NCBI GenBank assembly: GCA_011391185.1
Contig: JAABRB010000094.1
Location: forward strand, 1 to 10,438
Direction of reading: 5' to 3'
DNA: 10,438 nucleotides
Source: Betaproteobacteria bacterium
GTDB taxonomy: Bacteria > Pseudomonadota > Gammaproteobacteria > Burkholderiales > SG8-39
Position numbers and translations under genes: made by a program. Below the pieces are notes generated by a model that was not told the origin of the DNA, did no database searches, and worked only from the letters and a program-made list of their open reading frames with translations. Within the stretch, counting starts at the first letter, position 1; each line of letters starts with the position of its first letter. Shown one piece after another: positions 1-9,015 of the stretch.

Positions 1-707
1 CGGTCGACCCCCTGGACCACGAAAAGTGCCTGAAAGCCGCTAAGGAGGCGGGCTGGAACGTCACGCAGATTCTCAATACGCACGAACACCGCGACCACAC
101 CGGCGGCAACGACCAGATGGTCCGGGCAACAGGCGCCCGAATCCTGGCGCACCGGAATGCACAGGACAAGATCGCGGGGATGACGCGCGGACTCGGGGCC
201 GGCGATGTCATCAAGGTGGGCAGGACCGTTGAACTCGAGGCGCTTGACACACCGGGCCACACCATGAGTCACGTGTGCCTGCTGTCGCATACGGATCAAC
301 CGGCGCTGTTCTGCGGGGATACGCTGTTCAACGCGGGCGCGGGGAATTGCCACAACGGAGGTCATCCCGCCGAGCTCTACAAGACATTTTCGGAGCAGCT
401 CGACAAGCTGCCCGCATCGACGCGCATTTATCCGGGGCACGACTACATCGAGAACAACCTGCGGTTCACGCTGAATCGCGAGCCCGACAACAAGGCTGCG
501 AAGGCGATGCTCGACAAGCTCTCCGGCCAGGATCCCGCCGCCGCCTATGTCTCGACGCTCGAGGTCGAGCGGCAGGTCAACACGTTTTTCCGGCTGACCA
601 GCCCCTCGGTGATCGCGGCACTGCGCGCAGCATTTCCGGATCTGCCCGAGACGCCCGACCCCGGGACCGTGTTCCTGAAACTCCGCGAGCTGCGCAACAC
701 GTGGTGA
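1..707 (+). CDS. gloB: Glyoxalase II-type metallo-beta-lactamase-fold hydrolase (5' end missing)
   Basis: The reading frame is open from the window edge (first full codon at base 3), so the N-terminus lies outside. The metal-binding signature HEHRDH is at bases 81-98, before the first internal ATG at 117, so that ATG is not the true start. Further metal-ligand motifs follow: GHTMSH (255-272), the Asp of CGDT (318-320) and the His of YPGHDY (438-440). The C-terminal part has the hydroxyacylglutathione hydrolase look: NNLRF, then REPDN, ending in LRELRNTW, close to the basic tail that binds glutathione in glyoxalase II. The expected role is cytosolic hydrolysis of S-D-lactoylglutathione or a related thioester, using two metal ions. 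One oddity: the usual GCGR-FEGT stretch after the bridging Asp reads GAGNCHNGG. Family assignment is firm; exact substrate is not. The stop overlaps the start of the next gene. Confidence 0.88.
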   Translation, partial: VDPLDHEKCLKAAKEAGWNVTQILNTHEHRDHTGGNDQMVRATGARILAHRNAQDKIAGMTRGLGAGDVIKVGRTVELEALDTPGHTMSHVCLLSHTDQPALFCGDTLFNAGAGNCHNGGHPAELYKTFSEQLDKLPASTRIYPGHDYIENNLRFTLNREPDNKAAKAMLDKLSGQDPAAAYVSTLEVERQVNTFFRLTSPSVIAALRAAFPDLPETPDPGTVFLKLRELRNTW

Positions 708-2095
708 CCGCCCCGCCGAGGGCAGCCGGTCTTGGCGCTGGCGACTGGCTGCAGCGAATAGCGCGACAGGCGTTCGACGAACCCGCCGAACCGGCCCGGC
801 TGGCCGCGGATGCGGAAGTCATGCGGCGCCTGGTGGAGGAGGGCTGGGCGCTCCTCGACAAGCTCCCGTTGCGCTCGAAGCGTACCGAAGCGGAGAAGCG
901 GGCGGCCGAGTCGATGGTTCGCGCGATCGCCGACCTGAACTGGCGCTTCGCGCGAACCCATCGGGAGTCGATCTATCGCGGACTGACCGACGATTTCCGT
1001 CGCGTCCTGCGTGTCGACGACCTGATGTGGCGCGCGGCAGAGATGTGGCCGGGCCTCGTGCCGACGCGTGCGCAAGTGGACGAAGAGTCGCAGCGGACGC
1101 AGATCGACAAGGACGGGCGCGAGATCGCCCAGGGGGTGCTCGTCTCGCAGTTGATGAACGATCGTCGCATTGGTACGCACATGCTGATGAGCATGTTGCG
1201 ACCCACGGACGAGGCGCGCGCGCGGCTGGACGAATTCGTCGCGAAAGGCGCGCTCGATCTGGGGCCGGTGCGCGTCGAGGCACGTGGCCAGTGCGGCTAC
1301 CTGACCTTCACCTACCCGCGCTACCTCAACGCCGAAGACGACACCGCGCTGGGCGCGCAGGAAGTCGCGGCCGATCTGATCCTCATGCACCCGGACCTGA
1401 AGATGGGTGTGCTGCGCGGCGATCCGGTGCATCACCCGAAGTACCGGGGCCGCCGGATCTTCTCGGCCGGACTGAACCTGACGCGCCTTTACCACGGCAA
1501 GCTGCCCTATCTCTTCTATCTGGTGCGCGACCTCGGGTTGGTGAACAAGCTCTACCGGGGCCACTCCCGGGCCGATTTTCGGCTCGACGAGCCCGACGAC
1601 ACGCACGAGAAACCCTGGCTGGCCGTGGTCGACGGATTTGCGATCGGCGGCGGCTGCCAGCTGCTGCTGGTGATGGATTACGTCATTGCGGAGCAGGGCG
1701 CCTACTTCAATCTGCCGGCACGCAAGGAGGGCATCATTCCCGGCTGTGCCAACCTGCGCCTGCCGCGCTTCGTGGGCGAAGCCGTGGCGCGCGACGCCAT
1801 CATGTTCGACCGCCGGTTCTCGGTCGAGGAACCGACCGCGGCCGGGTTGATTCGCGAGGTGCATCCGCACGACCGGCTCGATGCGGCCGTGCAGTCCGCC
1901 GTGGACAACGCGGTCGGCTCGGGCATGGTCAGCGCCGGCGGCAACCGCAAGGCGATGCGCGTGCAGACGGAGCCGCTTGACCGCCTGCGCGAATACATGG
2001 CCGTGTACGCCCGCGAGCAGGCGTTCTGCCACCTGAGCGAGCAGCTGACCCACAACCTCGAAAAGCACTGGCAGGCCAGGCAGCGTCGGCTGTAG
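704..2095 (+). CDS. DpgC-like crotonase-fold protein (putative cofactor-independent dioxygenase or related)
   Basis: The frame is open much further upstream, but that part lies inside the hydrolase gene. The best start is GTG 704, which overlaps the upstream TGA as GTGA and gives 463 residues; an adjacent GTG at 701 is also possible. Residues 1 to about 200 are helical and charged; the rest is a crotonase core with RIFSAGLNL (251-259), GGGCQ (315-319) and a loop at 337-353 (LPARKEGIIPG then CANLRL). True enoyl-CoA hydratases carry Glu in GGGCE and a second Glu 20 residues later. Here these are Gln319 and Ala339, so ordinary hydratase chemistry is unlikely. The size, helical N-terminal domain, GGGCQ and the EGIIPG/ANLRL loop match DpgC, the 3,5-dihydroxyphenylacetyl-CoA 1,2-dioxygenase of glycopeptide biosynthesis. 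No DpgA, DpgB or DpgD homologue is visible, so the real substrate, presumably an acyl-CoA, is unknown. Family call firm; reaction inferred. Confidence 0.85.
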   Translation: MTAPPRAAGLGAGDWLQRIARQAFDEPAEPARLAADAEVMRRLVEEGWALLDKLPLRSKRTEAEKRAAESMVRAIADLNWRFARTHRESIYRGLTDDFRRVLRVDDLMWRAAEMWPGLVPTRAQVDEESQRTQIDKDGREIAQGVLVSQLMNDRRIGTHMLMSMLRPTDEARARLDEFVAKGALDLGPVRVEARGQCGYLTFTYPRYLNAEDDTALGAQEVAADLILMHPDLKMGVLRGDPVHHPKYRGRRIFSAGLNLTRLYHGKLPYLFYLVRDLGLVNKLYRGHSRADFRLDEPDDTHEKPWLAVVDGFAIGGGCQLLLVMDYVIAEQGAYFNLPARKEGIIPGCANLRLPRFVGEAVARDAIMFDRRFSVEEPTAAGLIREVHPHDRLDAAVQSAVDNAVGSGMVSAGGNRKAMRVQTEPLDRLREYMAVYAREQAFCHLSEQLTHNLEKHWQARQRRL

Positions 2096-2137
2096 CCCGC
2101 GCCGCTCTCGCGTTCAGCCCCTTGTTGCACTTTTTTA

Positions 2138-2169
2138 CACCGCGGCGGTGATCGTTCTGCGACGATCGC
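2138..2169. promoter_or_regulatory. Two adjacent palindromes upstream of the efflux operon (possible operator)
   Basis: The 98-base gap before macA holds two abutting inverted repeats. CACCGC and GCGGTG flank one central base at 2138-2150. GATCGT (2150-2155) pairs with ACGATC (2162-2167) around a 6-base loop. A run of six T lies just upstream (2131-2136), preceded by a TTGCAC (2125-2130) that could be a -35 box, although no good -10 box follows at the right distance. Position suggests control of the efflux operon, either a repressor site or mRNA structure. No regulator gene lies in the window. Assignment is tentative. Confidence 0.3.
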
Positions 2170-2193
2170 GGTCATAGGGGCACACTGCGGATC

Positions 2194-3494
2194 ATGCTGA
2201 CCGAAATCCAATCCGAGAAAACCGCCGGGCAGGCGACCCCGGCGGCGGCCCGGCCAGCGCGGCAGCGACTTGGTCGATGGGCGCTGCTGGTGTTTGCATT
2301 GGCGCTGGCGGCTGCAGGCGGCTACGCGGCGTGGTCGGCATGGTTTGCGCCCGCCGACCCGGCCGCGCAATACGCCACGGCGTCGGCACAGCGCGGAGAT
2401 CTGGAGGACGTCGTCACCGCGACCGGTACGCTGCAGCCACGCGATTTCGTGGACGTGGGCACGCAGGTCTCAGGCCAGATCCGAAAGCTGTACGGCGAGG
2501 TGGGCGCGGTCGTGAAGCAGGGTGACCTGCTGGCCGAAATCGACCCCACGGTGTTCAAGTCACGCGTGGACGCGGACCGGGCTCAGCTCGCGAACCTGCG
2601 TGCGCAGCTCGATGATCGCGAGGCGCAGCGCGTGCTCGCCGCGCAGCAGTTCGAGCGGCAGCAGAATCTCATGCGCGAGGGCGCGACCAGCGACGAAGCA
2701 ATGCAGACGGCATCCGCCTCCCTGCAGTCGGCCACCGCGCAGATTGCGGCGCTGCGGGCCCAGACCCAGCAGGTCGAGTCGCAACTGCGCGGCAACGAGG
2801 CGAACCTCGGTTACACCCGGATCTATGCGCCGATCGCGGGCACCGTCGTCTCGCAATCCGCGAAGCAGGGGCAGACGCTGAACGCGAACCAGCAGGCGCC
2901 GATCATCCTGCGCATCGCCGATCTTTCGACGATGACCGTCCAGACGCAAGTCTCGGAAGCGGACGTTGCGAGGCTGCGCGTCGGGATGGACGTGTACTTC
3001 ACGACGCTCGGCGGCGAGGGCCGGCGTTACTACAGCAAGCTGCGGCAGATCAACCCCACGCCACAGATCGTGAATAACGTCGTGCTCTACGACGCGTTGT
3101 TTGACGTCCCCAACCCGGCCGGCGATCTGATGACCCAGATGACCGCCCAGGTGTTTTTCGTGCTGGCTTCCGCCAAGGACGCGATCCTGGTCCCGGTCAC
3201 GGCGCTCGAGGCGCTTCCGGTGACAGGCGAGCGTGGCCGCGCTGCGCGCGGCGGCGCAGCGAAAGCACCCCGCGTCGCCCTCGATCCGCGCGTGCGATTT
3301 TCCGGCAAGCAGGCGCTCGTGCGCGTGCTTGCCGAGCAGGGCGGGCTGGAAGAGCGGAAAGTCGAGGTCGGCGCGGTGAACCGGGTGTCAGCGGCAATCG
3401 TCTCCGGGCTGGCTCCCGGCGAGCGCGTGGTCGTCGGATTGAACAGCGGCGACCGCAAGGTTCCCACCGGCCGCATGCCGAGGACGCCGCGGCT

Positions 3495-3498
<4 letters not shown>
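2194..3498 (+). CDS. macA: MacA-type periplasmic adaptor subunit of ABC efflux pump
   Basis: This 434-residue membrane-fusion protein links an inner-membrane MacB transporter to an outer-membrane channel. Residues 29-50 form one hydrophobic segment after a basic stretch, serving as N-terminal membrane anchor with the rest in the periplasm. Residues about 70-118 are the first half of the biotinyl-lipoyl domain ([15 protein letters not shown], then [11 protein letters not shown]). Residues about 120-204 are a Gln/Ala/Glu/Arg-rich coiled-coil hairpin, and 205-245 close the lipoyl domain ([16 protein letters not shown]). A beta-barrel and membrane-proximal domain follow, with MacA hallmarks [22 protein letters not shown] and MTAQV. 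A basic, Ala/Gly/Arg-rich insertion lies at about 343-362. ATG 2194 is used; AGGGG at 2176-2180 is a possible but distant ribosome binding site. The stop overlaps the macB start as GTGA, implying translational coupling. Confidence 0.93.
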
Positions 3499-5477
<1,979 letters not shown>

Positions 5478-5485
5478 GCCTGGTC

Positions 5486-6910
5486 ATGGCGTGCCTTTCT
5501 GGATTCCTGAGGGCACGCGTCCTGGTGAAAGCCGTGCTGCTGGTCGTACTCGCTGGCTGCGCCACGCCGAGCCCGCCACCGCAGCCGGCCGTCGACGTTC
5601 CCGAACACTGGCGTGAGGCACCGAAGGCGGTGCAAGCGGCCATTCCGCTCGATTGGTGGCGCGCGTTCAATTCCGCGGAACTCGCCGATCTGATCGCTGC
5701 CGCGCTTGCCGGCAGCCCGAATCTCGCGGCGGCAAGCGAGCGCGTCAGGCAGGCGGAGGCCCGCGTTCGCGTGGCGGGTGCGTCGCTGTTTCCGACGCTG
5801 GACCTCGGAGTCGTGAGCGTTCGGCGGGATACGCATTCCGACCAGGGACCCGCCATCAACGTCGATACGACCAACGGCGTGATCAGCGCGAGCTACGAGA
5901 TCGACCTCTGGGGCCGCCTGGCGAGCGGCAAGCGCGCCGCCGAATCGTCCCTGCTCGCGTCCCGTTACGACCTCGAAACCGCGCGTCTCACGCTCGTTTC
6001 AGGGGTGGCGACGGCGTACTTCGATCTCCTCTCCCTGCGCGACCGGCTCGCGCTCGCTCGCGAGAACGTCGCGACGGCCGAGCGGGTCCTGGCCGTCGTC
6101 GAATCGCGGGTGCGCAACGGTGCGGCAACGCCGCTCGATCTGGTGCGTCAGCGCGCGGCCACCGTGTCGCAGCGCGCCGCGATTCCGCCACTCGAGCTGC
6201 AGGAGCGGCAGACGTTGTCCGCACTGGCGATCCTGGTTGGGCGTACGCCTGCCGGATTCGACGCGGCAGGGCGTTCGGTCGTCGCGCTTGAGATCCCCGA
6301 GATCGCGCCGGGCCTGCCGGTCGATCTGCTGGTCCGGCGACCGGACATCGCGGCGGCCGAGGCGCAGTTGCTGGCAGCGAACGCGAATCTTGCCGTCGCG
6401 CGGGCGGCGCTGCTGCCGGCGATCACGCTGTCGGGCTCGGTCGGGCTCGCGAGCGGTGCGCTCTTCGCGTTCGGAAATCCTGCGACGATCGTCACGGCTG
6501 CGGCGGCGCTGGCCCAGCCGATCTTCGACGGCGCGCGACGTGGCGCAGAGGTCGACGGTGCCGCGGCCCGCGAGCGTGAGCTCGTCGAGACGTACCGCAG
6601 TGCGATCCTCGCCGCGTTTGCCGACGTCGAAAACGCGCTGGTCGCGACCAGCCGCAACGCGCAGCAGGAGGTGCTGCAACGCGAGGTCCGGACGGAAGCA
6701 CGCGAAGCGCTCCGGCTCGCCGAAGTCCGCTATCGCGCCGGCGCCGAAGACCTGCTGGTGGTGCTCGACGCACAGCGCACGCTGTTCCAGGCGCAGGATC
6801 AGCTCGCGCAGGCGCTGCGCGCACGCCTGCAGGCCGCCGTGAGCACCTACCGGGCGCTCGGAGGGGGCTGGACCCTGCCGGCCGACGCACCGCGCGTCGG
6901 TGCACGATAG
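5486..6910 (+). CDS. NodT-family outer-membrane factor lipoprotein (efflux channel)
   Basis: This TolC-like outer-membrane channel completes the tripartite pump begun by macA and macB. From ATG 5486 the protein has 474 residues. The N-terminus ends in lipobox LAGC with Cys25, predicting signal peptidase II cleavage and lipid anchoring. Two outer-membrane-efflux repeats follow, at about residues 60-255 and 275-455. Family marks are YEIDLWGRLASGKRAAE (137-153), GAATPLDLVRQ (212-222), LPVDLLVRRPDIAAAEAQ (277-294), PAITLSGSVG (311-320) and AEVRYRAGAEDLLVVLDAQR (412-431). ATG 5486 is preferred because GGAGTGAG at 5471-5478 sits at ribosome-binding distance. GTG 5474 (overlapping the macB stop as GTGA) and GTG 5525 (a very short signal peptide) are alternatives; all keep the same lipobox. 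Spacing to macB is 8 bases, so the three genes should be co-transcribed. Confidence 0.93.
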   Translation: MACLSGFLRARVLVKAVLLVVLAGCATPSPPPQPAVDVPEHWREAPKAVQAAIPLDWWRAFNSAELADLIAAALAGSPNLAAASERVRQAEARVRVAGASLFPTLDLGVVSVRRDTHSDQGPAINVDTTNGVISASYEIDLWGRLASGKRAAESSLLASRYDLETARLTLVSGVATAYFDLLSLRDRLALARENVATAERVLAVVESRVRNGAATPLDLVRQRAATVSQRAAIPPLELQERQTLSALAILVGRTPAGFDAAGRSVVALEIPEIAPGLPVDLLVRRPDIAAAEAQLLAANANLAVARAALLPAITLSGSVGLASGALFAFGNPATIVTAAAALAQPIFDGARRGAEVDGAAARERELVETYRSAILAAFADVENALVATSRNAQQEVLQREVRTEAREALRLAEVRYRAGAEDLLVVLDAQRTLFQAQDQLAQALRARLQAAVSTYRALGGGWTLPADAPRVGAR

Positions 6911-7005
6911 ATTGCACGCGGCTCAAGCGCCGGGCAACGATCGCGCGCTCGCCTTAAACTGCTGCCCATTGCGTGCAGTGCGCCCTGCGCCTTTCCCGTC
7001 AACGC

Positions 7006-7011
7006 AAGGAG
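7006..7011 (+). promoter_or_regulatory. Strong ribosome binding site fixing the start of the solute-binding-like gene
   Basis: AAGGAG lies 7 bases before ATG 7019. The same frame is open back to the TAG at 6908 but has no ATG, GTG or TTG between 6911 and 7018. The start, and therefore the absence of a signal peptide in the encoded protein, is well supported. The rest of the 108-base gap 6911-7018 shows no convincing -35/-10 pair. Confidence 0.75.
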
Positions 7012-7018
7012 CCCAGTC

Positions 7019-7756
7019 ATGACCCCCAAGATGCCCGCAGCCGCGCGCGCCGATCTTGCCCCTTCTGGCACCCTGCGCGTCGGTCTCAACTACGGAAACT
7101 TTCTGCTGGTCGGCAAGGACGGTCCGGACGGCGAGCCGCGCGGCATCGCGCCGGATCTTGCCAGGGAGCTCGCGCGACGCGCAGGCGTGCCGGTATCGTT
7201 TATCCGTTACGACGCGGCGGGAAAGCTGGCCGAGGCCGTGCGGAAGGGCGAGTGGGACGTCGCATTCCTCGCGGTGGAGCCGGCACGCGCAAACGAGATC
7301 GCCTTCACGGCCGCGTACCTGGAGATCGAAGCGTCCTACCTGGTGCCCGCGGGATCGCCGATCCGGACGATCGACGACGTCGATCGGCAGGGCGTGCGCG
7401 TCGCGACGGCCGTGAATAGCGCCTACGACCTCTATCTCACCCGCACGCTCAAGCATGCCGCGCTGGTGCGTGCGCAGGGCATCGACGGCTCGTACAAGCT
7501 GTTCGTCGAAGAGAAGCTCGACGTCCTGTCGGGGCTCAAGCCGCGGCTCATTGCGGACGCCAAGACGCTACCCGGATCACGCGTCCTCGATGGACGCTTC
7601 ACCGCGATCCAGCAGGCGATCGGCACCCCGAAAGGCCGTGATCAGGGCGCGCAGTACCTGCGCGAGTTTGCCGAGGACATCAAGGCATCCGGGCTCGTCG
7701 CGCAGGTCATCGAGCGCTTCGGCGTGGGCGGGGTCTCGGTCGCGCCCAAGGCGTAG
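7019..7756 (+). CDS. Family-3 solute-binding-like protein without signal peptide
   Basis: This 245-residue protein has the fold signature of amino-acid-type (SBP_bac_3) periplasmic binding proteins. The opening strand is TLRVGLNYGNFLL (18-30), followed by RGIAPDLARELARRAGVPV (41-59), GEWDVAFLAVEPARANEIAF (78-97) and YLVPAGSPI (107-115). A second-lobe pattern lies at about 117-180, and the chain closes back at 189-232. It has about the length of a mature family member, but no hydrophobic leader and no Cys lipobox, so it should stay in the cytoplasm. No ABC permease or ATPase gene adjoins it. Leaderless proteins of this type recur as stand-alone genes in proteobacteria, to my knowledge without an assigned role. 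It may bind a small amino-acid-like ligand as a sensor or carrier, or be a fold relative with other chemistry; nothing here decides. It has its own ribosome binding site and lies 108 bases past the efflux operon, so it is probably a separate unit. Confidence 0.82.
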   Translation: MTPKMPAAARADLAPSGTLRVGLNYGNFLLVGKDGPDGEPRGIAPDLARELARRAGVPVSFIRYDAAGKLAEAVRKGEWDVAFLAVEPARANEIAFTAAYLEIEASYLVPAGSPIRTIDDVDRQGVRVATAVNSAYDLYLTRTLKHAALVRAQGIDGSYKLFVEEKLDVLSGLKPRLIADAKTLPGSRVLDGRFTAIQQAIGTPKGRDQGAQYLREFAEDIKASGLVAQVIERFGVGGVSVAPKA

Positions 7757-7770
7757 ATCCATCGGACCTT

Positions 7771-7883
7771 CCCCTGCTCTCCGAGGAGAGGTGGCTGCGA
7801 AGCAGCCGGGGTGGTTTCTTGCTCCGACCGAAGCCGCAACCACCCCGCCGGCTCCGCCGGCACCCCTCCTTGAAAAGGAGGGG
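7771..7883. repeat. Symmetric palindromic intergenic element with two 46-bp arms (REP/MITE-like)
   Basis: The arms 7771-7816 and 7838-7883 are inverted copies, matching at 36 of 46 positions by hand alignment with no gaps, around a 21-base centre. Each arm carries two hairpins of its own. In the left arm, an imperfect 9-bp stem lies at 7771-7791, and GGCTGC/GCAGCC with loop GAA at 7793-7807. In the right arm, GCCGGC/GCCGGC with loop TCC lies at 7847-7861, and a perfect 9-bp stem (CCCCTCCTT/AAGGAGGGG, loop GAA) at 7863-7883. The innermost 9 bp, GGGGTGGTT (7808-7816) with AACCACCCC (7838-7846), pair perfectly. The element sits between convergent genes and may act as a bidirectional terminator or mRNA stabiliser. 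No transposase is present, so mobility in trans is only a possibility. Confidence 0.75.
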
Positions 7884-7900
7884 ATGATTTAGGTCTTTTT

Positions 7901-7921
7901 CCCCTCCTCTCCGAGGAGGGG
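7901..7921. repeat. Extra copy of the terminal hairpin of the neighbouring palindromic element
   Basis: A perfect 9-bp stem, CCCCTCCTC with GAGGAGGGG around loop TCC, repeats the end of the element at 7771-7883. The right-end hairpin 7863-7883 and this one are both followed by ATGA (7884-7887 and 7922-7925). The left-end hairpin 7771-7791 has the same loop and nearly the same stem. Five T at 7896-7900 lie between the copies, so the hairpin at 7863-7883 plus this T run could weakly end plus-strand transcription, although the T run starts 12 bases after the stem. Confidence 0.7.
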
Positions 7922-7959
7922 ATGAAGCGCAAACGCGTCAGTGCGCGGCGCGCGTGCCG

Positions 7960-9015
7960 TCACAGGATGCGATTGAACCAGAGCAGCGAGAGCAGCGCCG
8001 AGAGGAGTGCCGTGACGAGTGCCGCGGCCGAGAAGAGCGCGGTGATCTCGGTCTCTTTCGCCTCGAAGACGATCCGGCTGTTCAGGCTCTCGTAGACTTT
8101 CTTCAGGTCCGTCGCGGTGCCGGCATAGAAATACTCGCCGCGGGTCACGTTCGCGATTTCCTTCATGGTGTCCTCATCGAGGCGCACGCGCATCGACCAG
8201 CCCTCGAAGCCGATGATCTCGCCTTCCGGCGTGCCGATGCCCACGGTGAAGACGCGGACGCCGCGCTCGGCCGCGATGCGGGCCGCTTCGACGGGATCGG
8301 GTCCCGTCGTCGTGCGTCCGTCGCTGAGCAGGATGATTGCAGCGGAATTGTACGATCCGGGGGGCACCGGTTTGAACGGCACTTTCGCCGGCTCGCTTGG
8401 CTTGGCGATCGGCCTTCCGCGCCGCTGATCACGTTCGGCTTCCGGGCGCGGATTCGCGGACCGGAGGTTGAACTCGACGTCCGGGAAGATCGTCTTGAGG
8501 GACACGAGTACGCCACTGCCGACGGCGGTGCCGCGCTGTAACTGGAACCGGTCGATCGCCCCGATGATGTCGTCGCGATTCTGGGTCGGTGACTGCACCA
8601 CCGAGGCGGTCGCGGCGAATGATACGACGCCGATGCGCGTATGGCGCGGCTGTTCGGCGACAAAGCTGCGCGCAGCGGCTTGTGCCGCCACGAGGCGATT
8701 CGGTTCGACGTCGGTGGCGCGCATGCTGCCCGACACGTCGATCGCCAGGATGATCGTCTCGTGCTGAGAGGGCATGGTGATGATCGCCGTCGGGCGCGCG
8801 ACCGCAACCAGCATGCCGGTGAGCGCGATCAGGAAAAGGAGCGGCGGGACGTGACGCCGGAAGTGCTGTCCTGCGCCCATCGCCTCCTTGATCATGCTCA
8901 GACTGGCGTACCGGGCGGCGGATTTCTTTTTCCGGCGCAGGAGGGAGATGTAAATCGCCACCATGACCGGCACGACGACCAGCAGCCAGAGCAGCTCCGG
9001 CCAGATGAATTTCAT
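7960..9015 (-). CDS. batA: BatA-like membrane protein with von Willebrand factor A domain
   Basis: This 351-residue inner-membrane protein has the BatA layout: helices at about 6-24 and 58-76 and a C-terminal helix at about 325-347, flanking a VWA domain (about 86-310) expected to face the periplasm. The metal-ion-dependent adhesion site is intact: DVSGS (93-97), Thr163 in RGTAVGSG, and Asp232 in LLSDG. VWA proteins of this group work with MoxR ATPases, probably in maturation or stabilisation of envelope complexes. A Pro/Arg/Lys-rich insertion (about 184-222) interrupts the VWA domain before the strand leading into the third metal motif. ATG 9015 overlaps the upstream gene's stop as ATGA and is preceded by GGAG with 7-base spacing. 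It is the last gene of the minus-strand operon; no BatB-like second VWA/TPR gene follows, and the next gene is convergent. Confidence 0.9.
   Translation of the reverse strand: MKFIWPELLWLLVVVPVMVAIYISLLRRKKKSAARYASLSMIKEAMGAGQHFRRHVPPLLFLIALTGMLVAVARPTAIITMPSQHETIILAIDVSGSMRATDVEPNRLVAAQAAARSFVAEQPRHTRIGVVSFAATASVVQSPTQNRDDIIGAIDRFQLQRGTAVGSGVLVSLKTIFPDVEFNLRSANPRPEAERDQRRGRPIAKPSEPAKVPFKPVPPGSYNSAAIILLSDGRTTTGPDPVEAARIAAERGVRVFTVGIGTPEGEIIGFEGWSMRVRLDEDTMKEIANVTRGEYFYAGTATDLKKVYESLNSRIVFEAKETEITALFSAAALVTALLSALLSLLWFNRIL

Noticed and set aside
275..703. N-terminal extension of the crotonase frame back to ATG 275
   Set aside because: It overlaps the hydrolase gene in another frame and its translation is Arg/Ala-rich shadow sequence; DpgC-like proteins have the length given by the GTG 704 start.
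545..2068. A 507-codon minus-strand open frame opposite the hydrolase and crotonase genes
   Set aside because: Fully antisense to recognised coding sequence, with no domain-like pattern.
6882..6903. Inverted repeats GCACCG/CGGTGC and CCGACGC/GCGTCGG at the end of the outer-membrane factor gene, considered as a terminator
   Set aside because: They lie inside the coding sequence and no T run follows; the two pairings overlap and exclude each other.
7757..7959. CRISPR array in the repeat-rich gap
   Set aside because: The repeats are inverted and nested rather than regularly spaced direct repeats with unique spacers, and no cas gene is present.
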